DNA from: Bacillota bacterium
GTDB lineage: Bacteria; Bacillota_A; Clostridia; Clostridiales; Clostridiaceae
Direction: 5' to 3'
NCBI GenBank assembly: GCA_021780795.1
Contig: JAJXYA010000487.1
Location: 1 to 10,460 of the forward strand
Length of the DNA: 10,460 nt
Both the position numbers and the translations under genes were made by a program. Below the pieces are notes generated by a model. That model saw nothing but the letters and a program-made list of their open reading frames with translations. It did not search any database and was not told the DNA's origin. Shown in pieces: positions 1 to 6,265 of the stretch (within the stretch, counting starts at the first letter, position 1; every line of letters starts with the position of its first letter).

Positions 1-123
1 AAAAATCCTTATGGTGTAATAAAAAAACTTAAGAATACTAAAACAAATGATGATTTTCCTGATATTTATGAAAATATAAGAAGTGGATTTTCAATGATGA
101 ATCAAGAAGCAGAGAGAATCTAA
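1..123 (+). CDS. 3' end of an unrecognised gene (partial)
   Basis: The first base of the window opens a reading frame of 40 codons closed by TAA at 121-123. It would be the C-terminal tail of a protein whose start lies outside the window. The tail is hydrophilic and has no membrane segment; it contains NTKTNDDFPDIYENIRSG and ends NQEAERI. I do not recognise a family. The gene is convergent with the sortase gene, and the two stop codons overlap (sortase TAG at 120-122 on the minus strand, TAA at 121-123 here). Support is an open frame running cleanly to a shared gene boundary; with only 40 codons visible, coding status is likely but not proven. Confidence 0.55.
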   Translation, partial: KNPYGVIKKLKNTKTNDDFPDIYENIRSGFSMMNQEAERI

Positions 124-968
124 TCAAGCATTGGTGAAGTACTAGATAAGGCATTTTCATTTCTAGTAGCTGGGGCTATAGCTGTACTTTCACCTGGACG
201 AACTCTTCTTGCCATAACAACAAACCTAGCATTATCAAAACTATAATAACAGGTTGAAAGTGTAAGAAGGGTATCGGAGGATACAACATCAACTGAAGGT
301 GTATTTATCAATGAACGTGCCCTTACTTCTTTAATAAAATTATTAAAATCGTTATTAGAAGAAAAATTAGTAACAAGATAATTAAAAACATAACCATTGC
401 TCGGTGATGCATTTGCAATAAAGGCTGCAAATACCTTCCAGTAATAATGGCTGTATATAGTGTTAAAGGTTATAAGTGCTGAATTGTTATAAAAGTCAGT
501 TTGCTCATAATTAACTATAGAAGTTAACATCTGTCCATCCTTCATATTATGGCCATAGATAATAAGGTTTTGAGATTGTTCATTAATATTATTTCTATAA
601 TCGAGAAAAAGTGCACCATATATATCAGAAGTTTTATTAAAATTATTATGTAGATAAAAGTCATTATTACTAGACTCTACTACGGGATAGTTTATTACTG
701 TTTTAGGTATTGTAAGCCACCCTTTAATATCTTTATTTGTATCGTATAATGAATAAAATTCCGGCAGCATATTATTAGGATAATTATCTTTTTTTATGCT
801 GCTGTTATTTTGTTTGTATTTTTGTGAAAGCTTTTTATTTAAATTTTTATTAGCTAACCTATTTTTATAATTTAAAGTAATTAAGGTTGCGGAAATAATA
901 AAAAATATAGTTACTAATATAAACATAATAGTACATATAATTTTTTTATTATGGTTTAAATTTATCAT
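120..968 (-). CDS. srtB: Class B sortase (cell-wall transpeptidase)
   Basis: Membrane-anchored cysteine transpeptidase that cleaves a sorting motif in secreted proteins and joins them to peptidoglycan outside the cell. The protein has 282 residues: a short basic N-terminus, one membrane segment at about 9-32, a charged linker, then the sortase domain from about 65. The catalytic triad is visible: His140 in IIYGHNMKDG, Cys240 in TLSTC, and Arg248 in NARFVVMARR. YGHNM and the TLSTC...RFVV spacing fit class B rather than class A. A Ser/Thr/Ala-rich tail of about 25 residues follows RRVRPG. The only plausible start is ATG at 968; an AAAGGA ribosome site (980-985) lies 11 nt upstream, rather far. 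It is the last gene of a three-gene minus-strand block, 45 bp after the YibE/F gene. The likely substrate, with an NPKTN signal, is the first gene of that block. Confidence 0.93.
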   Translation of the reverse strand: MINLNHNKKIICTIMFILVTIFFIISATLITLNYKNRLANKNLNKKLSQKYKQNNSSIKKDNYPNNMLPEFYSLYDTNKDIKGWLTIPKTVINYPVVESSNNDFYLHNNFNKTSDIYGALFLDYRNNINEQSQNLIIYGHNMKDGQMLTSIVNYEQTDFYNNSALITFNTIYSHYYWKVFAAFIANASPSNGYVFNYLVTNFSSNNDFNNFIKEVRARSLINTPSVDVVSSDTLLTLSTCYYSFDNARFVVMARRVRPGESTAIAPATRNENALSSTSPMLD

Positions 969-1013
969 AACTTTGTAATTCCTTTACACATGTTTGTGGC
1001 TTTATATAAGTTA

Positions 1014-2243
1014 TCATAAGGCTTTAAGGGAGTCTATATTAGAATCGGTTTTAACTTTTAATTGAGTATTGTCTTTATTTTTTAAAAATAAAGGTAAAAG
1101 CTTAGCTGATATAAATGAAACTATTGGAACAGTAAGAATTACAGCAAAGCTTCCTGAAATAGCTTGTAATATTTCTATGGCAAAGGTGTTAGAATTAAAA
1201 ATTTGATAAAAGTTCATATTATAAGCATATATGAAAATTAACATATTGAGAGAAGTACCAGTAAATGCAAGAATCAAAGTGTTTGCCATTGTTCCCATCA
1301 TATCACGTCCTACATTAATACCAGATTTAAATAATATGGCAGACGTGCTCTTTTCATTTAGTTTGGAGATTTCTTGAATAGATGATGCTACAGATATTGC
1401 AATATCCATAACAGCACCTAGAGAGGATATTATAATGGCAGCAAAAAGTAGTTCGTCTACACGTAAACCTGTATGTCCAGAAAGAGCAAGAAGAGAATCA
1501 TAATCAGCCATGTTGTAGCCAGAAAGGTTTGTAAGGTGCTGAAATATAAGCAAAATCAATGCAGAAATCACCACACCTAAAGCGGTTCCAAGAATAGCTG
1601 AAAAAGTTTTTATTTCAAAACCAGCTGTTAGTATTAGAGTTATAAAGGTAGTGAATATTGCTAATATTATTGAGGCAGTTATTGGTGAAAAACCATTATA
1701 TATTAATGGTATGAATATAAATATAACACTTGTAAGGGTGAAAATTATTCCAATAACTGATTTAAAGCCTCGTTTGCCTCCAATTAGGCATAGTGAAAGG
1801 ACAAAAAATCCAATTAAAACATATAACCCAATGCCTCGATCGGGGCTATAAAGAAAAATATTTGTACTTTTCTTATTACCATTTTGAGCAGTGTTAACAG
1901 ATATTATTATATCATTACCTGCTTTTAACAGGTAGTTTGTATCGTAGTTTAGGCCATTTGTAAGTTTCATTTTTTCACCTTTAAATTGACCGGTTATAAC
2001 AAGAATGGTAAGCTGTTGTGAGCCTAATAACATATGATTATAATGCTTGTCAGCCTCAATATTTTGAGCATCTACAGTTAATACTCTTGCTTTTTCATAA
2101 GAAATTTTATCTCCATTTCCCATTCCATACAAATTATAATAAGAGGAATGTTTGCTAAAGGTGAAAGCGATTATGACATAAATAAATAATGCAATTATTA
2201 AAGTTAGTGCTTTTAATACAGCTTTTATTTTTACTCTATACAT
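1014..2243 (-). CDS. YibE/F-family multi-pass membrane protein
   Basis: A 409-residue integral membrane protein matching the YibE/F family, whose biochemical role is not established. An N-terminal membrane segment (about 9-30) is followed by an extracytoplasmic region of about 100 residues. Some seven further hydrophobic segments follow at roughly 138-155, 160-181, 187-207, 211-235, 263-286, 318-341 and 357-383. Family-type motifs are DRGIGL (135-140) just before the second segment, the GAVMDIAISVASS stretch (277-289), and GRDMMGTMANTLILAFTGTSL split around 312-332. The C-terminal tail is charged and probably cytosolic. An AGGAG ribosome site (2250-2254) sits 6 nt before the ATG. It lies between the phosphoesterase gene (90 bp upstream) and the sortase (45 bp downstream), all on one strand, so cotranscription is likely. 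A transport or export role is only a guess from topology and neighbours. Confidence 0.85.
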   Translation of the reverse strand: MYRVKIKAVLKALTLIIALFIYVIIAFTFSKHSSYYNLYGMGNGDKISYEKARVLTVDAQNIEADKHYNHMLLGSQQLTILVITGQFKGEKMKLTNGLNYDTNYLLKAGNDIIISVNTAQNGNKKSTNIFLYSPDRGIGLYVLIGFFVLSLCLIGGKRGFKSVIGIIFTLTSVIFIFIPLIYNGFSPITASIILAIFTTFITLILTAGFEIKTFSAILGTALGVVISALILLIFQHLTNLSGYNMADYDSLLALSGHTGLRVDELLFAAIIISSLGAVMDIAISVASSIQEISKLNEKSTSAILFKSGINVGRDMMGTMANTLILAFTGTSLNMLIFIYAYNMNFYQIFNSNTFAIEILQAISGSFAVILTVPIVSFISAKLLPLFLKNKDNTQLKVKTDSNIDSLKAL

Positions 2244-2285
2244 AAGATACTCCTATAACTTATAATTTATAATGATAAAGGTTAG

Positions 2286-2319
2286 AGGCTGGAGGCGTAA
2301 CTAGTATAGTTTCCAGCCT
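2286..2319. other. Hairpin between the phosphoesterase and YibE/F genes
   Basis: An 8-bp inverted repeat, AGGCTGGA (2286-2293) with TCCAGCCT (2312-2319), encloses a second 5-bp stem, AACTA/TAGTT (2299-2303 and 2307-2311), with a GTA loop and a one-sided GGCGT bulge. Read on the plus strand it is followed by TTTTGTTATTT, as in a factor-independent terminator. Read in the direction of the operon (minus) there is no T-run after the stem. It may be a partial terminator or an RNA-processing/stability element that lets the first gene be expressed above the two behind it, or it may end antisense transcription. The structure is plain; the function is inference. Confidence 0.55.
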
Positions 2320-2333
2320 TTTGTTATTTAATA

Positions 2334-3977
2334 TCAAGCTTTCAAATTTTTCCTTTTATAAAATATAATTGCTGCAGTAATTATAGCTATAAATCCACAT
2401 ATTCCAGTTATATAGATTAAATATGTATTATTCAAGCTGCTATCGTTAGTTTTTGGATTTTGGATTTGATTTGAATTACTGTTTGAGGAAGATGGTGATC
2501 CGTTATAAGAAGAAACAGTGCTAGTATTAGTTGGGTTAGTAGTTACTGTTTGAGAAGTTGAAGTATTGGAAGTATTGGAAGTTGAATTAGTAGTAGAAGT
2601 AGAAGTTTTTGTTATAGTGTAACTATCGATTGAAGCGCCTGTGTCGGTACGGTAGGTATTTATAGTAAAGCTGTTGTCATTCATAGTTATATATGAATAT
2701 GATGGTACGTATTGTTGCCAAAATACGCTGCTAAAGGTATGATCGGAAGTGCTTTTAAAATCATAGTATTTGCTACCGCTTCCAGAATCTAATGTAAGGT
2801 ATACGGTTCCTTTTGGATCGGTTACTGAATTTGTTTTTGTAGTGTTAACTGGAACTCCATTATACATTTGGTATGTTCTCGTATATTCATGGTCGTGGCC
2901 TTGTAAAACTACATCAATACCGTATTTATCCATTAATTTTGGCCAATTTTGACGAATAGTCATAATAGGATCATCAGCTGCATTACCGGATGAATGGCTA
3001 GCTTCACTATAGGCAGATTGATGCCAAGCAGCAACCTTCCATTTTACATTTGGATTTTTTGAAGTTGCTTCCTGCATAAATTGGTCATGAGCTGCTAAAT
3101 CCTGAGCATCATTTGCATTTAAAATCATAAAAAGAACATTACCATAAGTAAACCAATAATCACCATCATTATTATTTACATTGCTATTCATTGTTTGTCC
3201 TAATAAAGATAGATTTGGTTGATTGTAATGATAGCTATAATAAGTACCCATTTGATGATCATGGTTACCTTCTAATTCAACAATAGGATATTGTTGAAAG
3301 TAGTTTGCTGTATTGCTTGGATTGAAAAATGCTTTATATTCATTTTGCTGAGTGGCTAAATCATCATAATTATTAACTTGATCCCCTAATGGAAATAAAA
3401 AGTCAATATGATTTTTAGTAACTTGATTTAAAGTATTAGCCCATCCATTTTCATCATCAATTAAACTAGCATGCGGGAGAGATGATTTTTTATTGTTATC
3501 AAAAGCACCTATTTGAGGGTCTCCAAAGGCTGCAAAGCTAAAACCGCTAGTTGGATTACCAGTAGTAAAAGTATAGTTTTGACTCCAAAGTGTACCATCA
3601 CCAACGCGATAGGTGTACTTTGTAGAAGGAGATAGATTATCAACGGTAACTTTATTGGAATATTCATTAGTAGGTTTATTCTGATTTGTTGGCTTATTTT
3701 GAACACTTTCTGTAGCGGTTACGGCAGTAGTTGTTCCGTTGATAAAACAGTTTGAGGGATATTGGCCATTTTGCATATCACTTGTTTTCGCAATTTCTAG
3801 TTCGCATTTATTGTTAAGGGGACTTAACCAAGTGAAGCGCATTTCTGATACATTAGTTCCAATCTGGAAATTAATGTTATAGGGTGTGTTTTGAACGTCG
3901 GCATGAACAATATTTTTAGATGTTCCAAATAATAAAATAGGGACAATAACAAGTAAGGCAAGTTTGTTTCGTTTCAT
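2334..3977 (-). CDS. Secreted, sortase-anchored purple-acid-phosphatase-like metallophosphoesterase
   Basis: A 547-residue surface phosphoesterase. Residues 1-26 form a signal peptide (cleavage probably after VHA). Residues 30-140 resemble the fibronectin-like N-terminal domain of purple acid phosphatases. The catalytic calcineurin-like domain spans about 146-445. Its metal ligands are visible as GDPQ (D153), GDQ (D199), GNHD (N238), AWHQ (H319) and GHDHEY (H361, H363). A Ser/Thr/Asn-rich linker (456-506) leads to the sorting signal: NPKTN at 507-511, a membrane segment at about 519-540, and the positive tail KRKNLKA. NPKTN resembles the NPQTN-type motif known for class B sortases, and such a sortase is encoded two genes downstream. 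The start is secure, with AGGAGG (3985-3990) 7 nt before ATG. Inferred role: hydrolysing phosphate esters at the cell wall. The tyrosine of the classical GDxxY motif is not at its usual place, so the metal pair and substrate remain open. Confidence 0.92.
   Translation of the reverse strand: MKRNKLALLVIVPILLFGTSKNIVHADVQNTPYNINFQIGTNVSEMRFTWLSPLNNKCELEIAKTSDMQNGQYPSNCFINGTTTAVTATESVQNKPTNQNKPTNEYSNKVTVDNLSPSTKYTYRVGDGTLWSQNYTFTTGNPTSGFSFAAFGDPQIGAFDNNKKSSLPHASLIDDENGWANTLNQVTKNHIDFLFPLGDQVNNYDDLATQQNEYKAFFNPSNTANYFQQYPIVELEGNHDHQMGTYYSYHYNQPNLSLLGQTMNSNVNNNDGDYWFTYGNVLFMILNANDAQDLAAHDQFMQEATSKNPNVKWKVAAWHQSAYSEASHSSGNAADDPIMTIRQNWPKLMDKYGIDVVLQGHDHEYTRTYQMYNGVPVNTTKTNSVTDPKGTVYLTLDSGSGSKYYDFKSTSDHTFSSVFWQQYVPSYSYITMNDNSFTINTYRTDTGASIDSYTITKTSTSTTNSTSNTSNTSTSQTVTTNPTNTSTVSSYNGSPSSSNSNSNQIQNPKTNDSSLNNTYLIYITGICGFIAIITAAIIFYKRKNLKA
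2450..2612 (-). repeat. Low-complexity Ser/Thr/Asn linker coding segment
   Basis: This stretch encodes the wall-spanning linker of the phosphoesterase (about residues 456-510), made almost only of Ser, Thr and Asn codons. It includes a tandem pair of the 9-mer AGTATTGGA (2562-2570 and 2571-2579), which encodes a repeated Asn-Thr-Ser. Such linkers commonly hold a sortase substrate away from the membrane. Length variation between strains would be unsurprising. Confidence 0.6.
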
Positions 3978-3984
3978 TTAAATT

Positions 3985-3990
3985 CCTCCT
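3985..3990 (-). promoter_or_regulatory. Ribosome binding site of the phosphoesterase with an adjacent stem
   Basis: A full AGGAGG ribosome site is placed 7 nt before the ATG at 3977. Directly upstream in the mRNA lies a perfect 5-bp inverted repeat, CGGTA/TACCG (3991-3995 and 4000-4004), with a 4-nt loop. The stem abuts the ribosome site without covering it. It could act as an mRNA 5' stabiliser or as a small operator. Confidence 0.75.
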
Positions 3991-4026
3991 CGGTACTTAT
4001 ACCGTTTATTATACATAATTACATAT

Positions 4027-4054
4027 ATTATAATAAATAGTAAATATTATACAA
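4027..4054 (-). promoter_or_regulatory. Candidate promoter of the phosphoesterase/YibE-F/sortase operon
   Basis: On the minus strand, TTGTAT (4049-4054) and TATAAT (4027-4032) are separated by 16 bp. The -10 is perfect, but the -35 matches consensus only in its first three bases. A second TATAAT at 4008-4013 has an even weaker -35 (TTATTA, 4031-4036, 17 bp spacing). The whole stretch is so AT-rich that chance matches are expected. A promoter must lie somewhere between 3991 and about 4119, because the regulator gene upstream on the same strand ends at 4120 with no clear terminator; read-through from it is also possible. Confidence 0.35.
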
Positions 4055-4119
4055 TTATTAGGAGTGCATTAAGTTGATGTTAAATATTTAAAAATAATGA
4101 AATATTAAAGCAGTGAGTA

Positions 4120-4761
4120 TCAATCTTTCGCTAAAAATTTAATTAATGCAGCCCTGTCTAAAATAACTATTTCCCTATATTTAGTTTCAATCCATTTATA
4201 TTTTGAAAATTTATTTAAAGCTCTGCTGACTGTAACTCTGCTTGCACCAACAGCTCTTCCAATATCTTCATGAGTGCTGCTAATTAGAGACGTTGAATTT
4301 AAAAGATATTGGGCTACTCTTTTATCAGCAGATAAAAAGGAAATATTATCAATTTCACTAGATAACATTCTTACTTTACGAGATAAATTTTCAATAAAGT
4401 TTAAAGCTAAAAATGGCTCTTCTTGAAAATAGGTTATTATATCCGCTTTATTAATTGCAATTATTGAAGATTTGGAAAAAGTTTTAGCAGAAGATATTCT
4501 AGGAAAACCATCGAAAAAAGAAGCTTCTCCAAATATTTCTCCAGCTTTATAAGTGGTTAAAATTTTTTCTAATCCATCTTGAGAATTTACAAAAGCTTTA
4601 ACGGTTCCCTCTTTTAAATAGTAAAAATATTTTGCATGTTCTCCTTGCCTGTAAATTATTTCACCAGTTTTATAGCTTTTATAAGGTTTGGTTTTAAAAG
4701 TTTCATACAATTCTTTAGGCATATCTATTTTATGTTCTAAAAATAATTCCCATTTATCCAA
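4120..4761 (-). CDS. Crp/Fnr-family transcriptional regulator
   Basis: A cytosolic DNA-binding regulator of 213 residues, with an N-terminal cyclic-nucleotide-type sensor domain and a C-terminal winged helix. The sensor contains FGEASFFDGFPRISSA, which resembles the phosphate-binding cassette of true cNMP binders (FGE...PR.SA). There is no N-terminal cysteine cluster of the Fnr type. A dimer helix (about 108-130) leads to the recognition helix within GRAVGASRVTVSRALNKF. The stretch joining dimer helix and HTH looks shorter than in typical family members. The start is best placed at TTG 4759-4761: GGAGG (4772-4776) lies 10 nt upstream, whereas the longer frame opening at 4782 would put that ribosome site inside the coding sequence. 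The gene is divergent from the leuC/leuD-type operon and has its own promoter with a Crp-like inverted repeat. Ligand and regulon are unknown; the neighbouring operon and its own gene are the obvious candidate targets. Confidence 0.88.
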   Translation of the reverse strand: MDKWELFLEHKIDMPKELYETFKTKPYKSYKTGEIIYRQGEHAKYFYYLKEGTVKAFVNSQDGLEKILTTYKAGEIFGEASFFDGFPRISSAKTFSKSSIIAINKADIITYFQEEPFLALNFIENLSRKVRMLSSEIDNISFLSADKRVAQYLLNSTSLISSTHEDIGRAVGASRVTVSRALNKFSKYKWIETKYREIVILDRAALIKFLAKD

Positions 4762-4784
4762 AGCTTTACAACCTCCAAACAAAA

Positions 4785-4802
4785 AATATTAATATTAATA
4801 TT
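4785..4802. repeat. AATATT x3 palindrome at the regulator's transcription start
   Basis: Three tandem copies of AATATT form a perfect 18-bp palindrome, placed over the predicted start of transcription of the Crp/Fnr gene and 8 bp before its ribosome site. It could be an operator or simply an AT-rich initial transcribed region. In DNA this AT-rich, short AATATT palindromes are common, but a triple tandem is less so. Confidence 0.5.
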
Positions 4803-4805
4803 GGA

Positions 4806-4834
4806 ATTGTATCATAGTATACATTCTTTATCAA
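4806..4834 (-). promoter_or_regulatory. Sigma-A promoter of the Crp/Fnr regulator
   Basis: On the minus strand, TTGATA (4829-4834) is followed after 17 bp by TACAAT (4806-4811). Each hexamer matches consensus at 5 of 6 positions. A TG one base before the -10 gives an extended -10. Transcription should start near 4799, about 38 nt before the TTG start codon. It overlaps the inverted repeat at 4808-4823. Confidence 0.75.
4808..4823. promoter_or_regulatory. Crp-box-like inverted repeat TGTAT-N6-ATACA (candidate operator)
   Basis: A perfect 5-N6-5 inverted repeat with the half-site spacing of Crp boxes (TGTGA-N6-TCACA). It overlaps the -10 and spacer of the regulator's own promoter. A regulator bound here would block RNA polymerase, so negative autoregulation is the simplest reading. 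On the other side it lies about 140 bp before leuC. Sequence and layout are seen; binding is inferred. Confidence 0.5.
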
Positions 4835-4862
4835 ATTTTTATGTAATAATAATGTCACGGGG

Positions 4863-4901
4863 GCAAAATAAGCTCAAAGCTTTTATGATAACTTATTTTG
4901 C
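4863..4901. promoter_or_regulatory. 10-bp inverted repeat in the leuC upstream region
   Basis: GCAAAATAAG (4863-4872) and CTTATTTTGC (4892-4901) are perfect inverted copies separated by 19 bp, which themselves contain the palindrome AAAGCTTT (4876-4883). No T-run follows on the plus strand, so it is not a typical terminator. It could be an operator for a dimer reaching across two turns, or a stem in the leuC leader RNA. No convincing -35/-10 pair for leuC was found; a lone extended -10-like TGTAATAAT at 4842-4850 would place the whole repeat in the leader. Confidence 0.5.
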
Positions 4902-4964
4902 AAGTTTTAATAAATAAAGAGGGGCTAAAATATACAAAAATTTAAGTGTGAAAGGAAGATGAAA

Positions 4965-6251
4965 ATGGGTAAAACAATAGCAGAGAAAATATTTGATGCG
5001 CACAGGGTGGATAATCCATTTCCAGATACTCATGTTTTGAAATTAGACAGAGTATTTTGTCACGAGATAACAACACCCATTGCCATTACAGACTTAATGG
5101 CTAGAGGTATGGACAGAGTTTTCGATCCAACGAAAATTAAGGCGGTTATCGATCATGTAACTCCTGCTAAAGATTCAAAAACCGCTGAGCAAGGGAAAAT
5201 TTTGCGTGATTGGGCTAAAAGGAATGATATAAAAGATTTCTTTGACATAGGAAGAAACGGTGTTTGTCATGCAATTTTCCCTGAAAAAGGATTTGTTAGA
5301 CCTGGTTATACTGTTATTATGGGTGACTCCCATACTTGTACTCATGGAGCTTTTGGAGCTTTTGCAGCAGGTGTTGGTACTACAGATCTTGAAGTTGGTA
5401 TATTAAAAGGTGTTTGCGCTTTTCATTTTCCTAAAACAATAAAGTTTGTTCTAAATGGAGAGTTAAAACAAGGTGTTTATGCTAAAGATCTTATTTTATT
5501 CATAATAAAAGAACTTACTGTTAATGGTGCAACTAACATGGTGATAGAGTTCACTGGTCCAGTTATAGATAAAATGTCTATGGAATCTCGTATGACGCTA
5601 TGTAATATGGCTATAGAAGCTGGTGGTACTTGTGGAATATGCTATCCAGATATGACAACTGTAGATTATTTGTGGCCATTCATAAAGGAAGAATTTGCGT
5701 CTAAAGATGAAGCTTTAAAACAATATTCTAAATGGGTTTCTGATGCAGATGCTACTTATGAGAAAGTATATGAGTATAATGTTTCAGATTTAGAACCAAT
5801 GGTTACCTTTGGTTATAAGCCTGACCAAGTTAAAGCTGTAAGTGAAATGACAGGTACTAAGCTTGACCAAATTTATATTGGTAGCTGTACAAATGGAAGA
5901 ATAGAAGACTTAAGAATTGCAGCTAGTATTTTAAAGGGGAAAAAGATTAGCGACGATGTACGTGCAATAATAAGTCCTGCTACTCCAGCTATATATACTA
6001 TGGCTTTAAAGGAAGGTTTAATTGAAATTTTCCAAGAAGCAGGTTTTTGCGTAACAAATCCAACTTGTGGTGCTTGTCTTGGAATGAGCAACGGTGTACT
6101 TGCAAGTGGTGAAGCATGCGCATCTACAACAAACCGTAATTTTAATGGAAGAATGGGCAAAGGCGGAATCGTGCATCTTATGAGTCCTGCATCTGCAGCA
6201 GCTTCAGCTATTGAAGGAAAAATAACTAACTCTGAACTTTTTAAAGGTTAG
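4965..6251 (+). CDS. leuC: Isopropylmalate dehydratase-type large subunit (LeuC/homoaconitase family)
   Basis: Catalytic [4Fe-4S] subunit of an aconitase-family hydro-lyase, with 428 residues, the size of the LeuC/homoaconitase group that works with a separate small subunit. Cluster ligands are Cys308 in GSCTNGR and Cys368 and Cys371 in PTCGACLG. GDSHTCTHGAFGAFA (120-134), DHVTP (63-67) and NRNFNGRMG (390-398) are also family hallmarks. In leucine synthesis such enzymes isomerise 2- to 3-isopropylmalate; relatives act on homoaconitate, citraconate or dimethylmalate. Here NGVCHAIFPEKG (99-110) departs from the GxCHQ I expect. The first in-frame ATG (4959) directly abuts the AAAGGAAG ribosome site (4951-4958), so the ATG at 4965, 6 nt away, is the better start. 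The small-subunit gene follows 14 bp later. No leuA or leuB is nearby, so leucine synthesis is probable but not proven. Confidence 0.88.
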   Translation: MGKTIAEKIFDAHRVDNPFPDTHVLKLDRVFCHEITTPIAITDLMARGMDRVFDPTKIKAVIDHVTPAKDSKTAEQGKILRDWAKRNDIKDFFDIGRNGVCHAIFPEKGFVRPGYTVIMGDSHTCTHGAFGAFAAGVGTTDLEVGILKGVCAFHFPKTIKFVLNGELKQGVYAKDLILFIIKELTVNGATNMVIEFTGPVIDKMSMESRMTLCNMAIEAGGTCGICYPDMTTVDYLWPFIKEEFASKDEALKQYSKWVSDADATYEKVYEYNVSDLEPMVTFGYKPDQVKAVSEMTGTKLDQIYIGSCTNGRIEDLRIAASILKGKKISDDVRAIISPATPAIYTMALKEGLIEIFQEAGFCVTNPTCGACLGMSNGVLASGEACASTTNRNFNGRMGKGGIVHLMSPASAAASAIEGKITNSELFKG

Positions 6252-6265
6252 AAGTGGAGGAAAAG

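Noticed and set aside
4762..4782. Longer N-terminus of the Crp/Fnr regulator starting at TTG 4780-4782
   Set aside because: The only good ribosome site, GGAGG at 4772-4776, would then be inside the gene. The in-frame TTG at 4759-4761 is correctly placed behind it.
4785..4802. AATATT repeats as a CRISPR or mobile-element end
   Set aside because: There are three 6-bp units without spacers, no cas or transposase gene, and no matching copy elsewhere in the window. It is better explained as an AT-rich palindrome at a promoter.
4863..4901. Inverted repeat read as a factor-independent terminator
   Set aside because: The stem is AT-rich with a 19-nt loop and is followed by AAGTTTTAATAAA, not a T-tract. 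It also lies upstream of leuC rather than after a gene.
4783..4964. Leucine T-box or other amino-acid-responsive leader before leuC
   Set aside because: The spacer is only about 180 bp and is shared with a divergent promoter. There is no T-box core (AGGGTGG-like), no specifier loop, and no terminator followed by a T-run.
5873..6160. Antisense open frame of 95 codons within leuC
   Set aside because: It lies wholly inside the conserved, cysteine-bearing part of leuC, has no ribosome site, and its translation resembles no protein family. It is a shadow of the real gene.
6254..6265. GTG 6254 as the start of the small subunit
   Set aside because: The GTG is part of the GTGGAGG ribosome-site region and has no site of its own; ATG 6266 has ideal spacing and gives the usual N-terminus.
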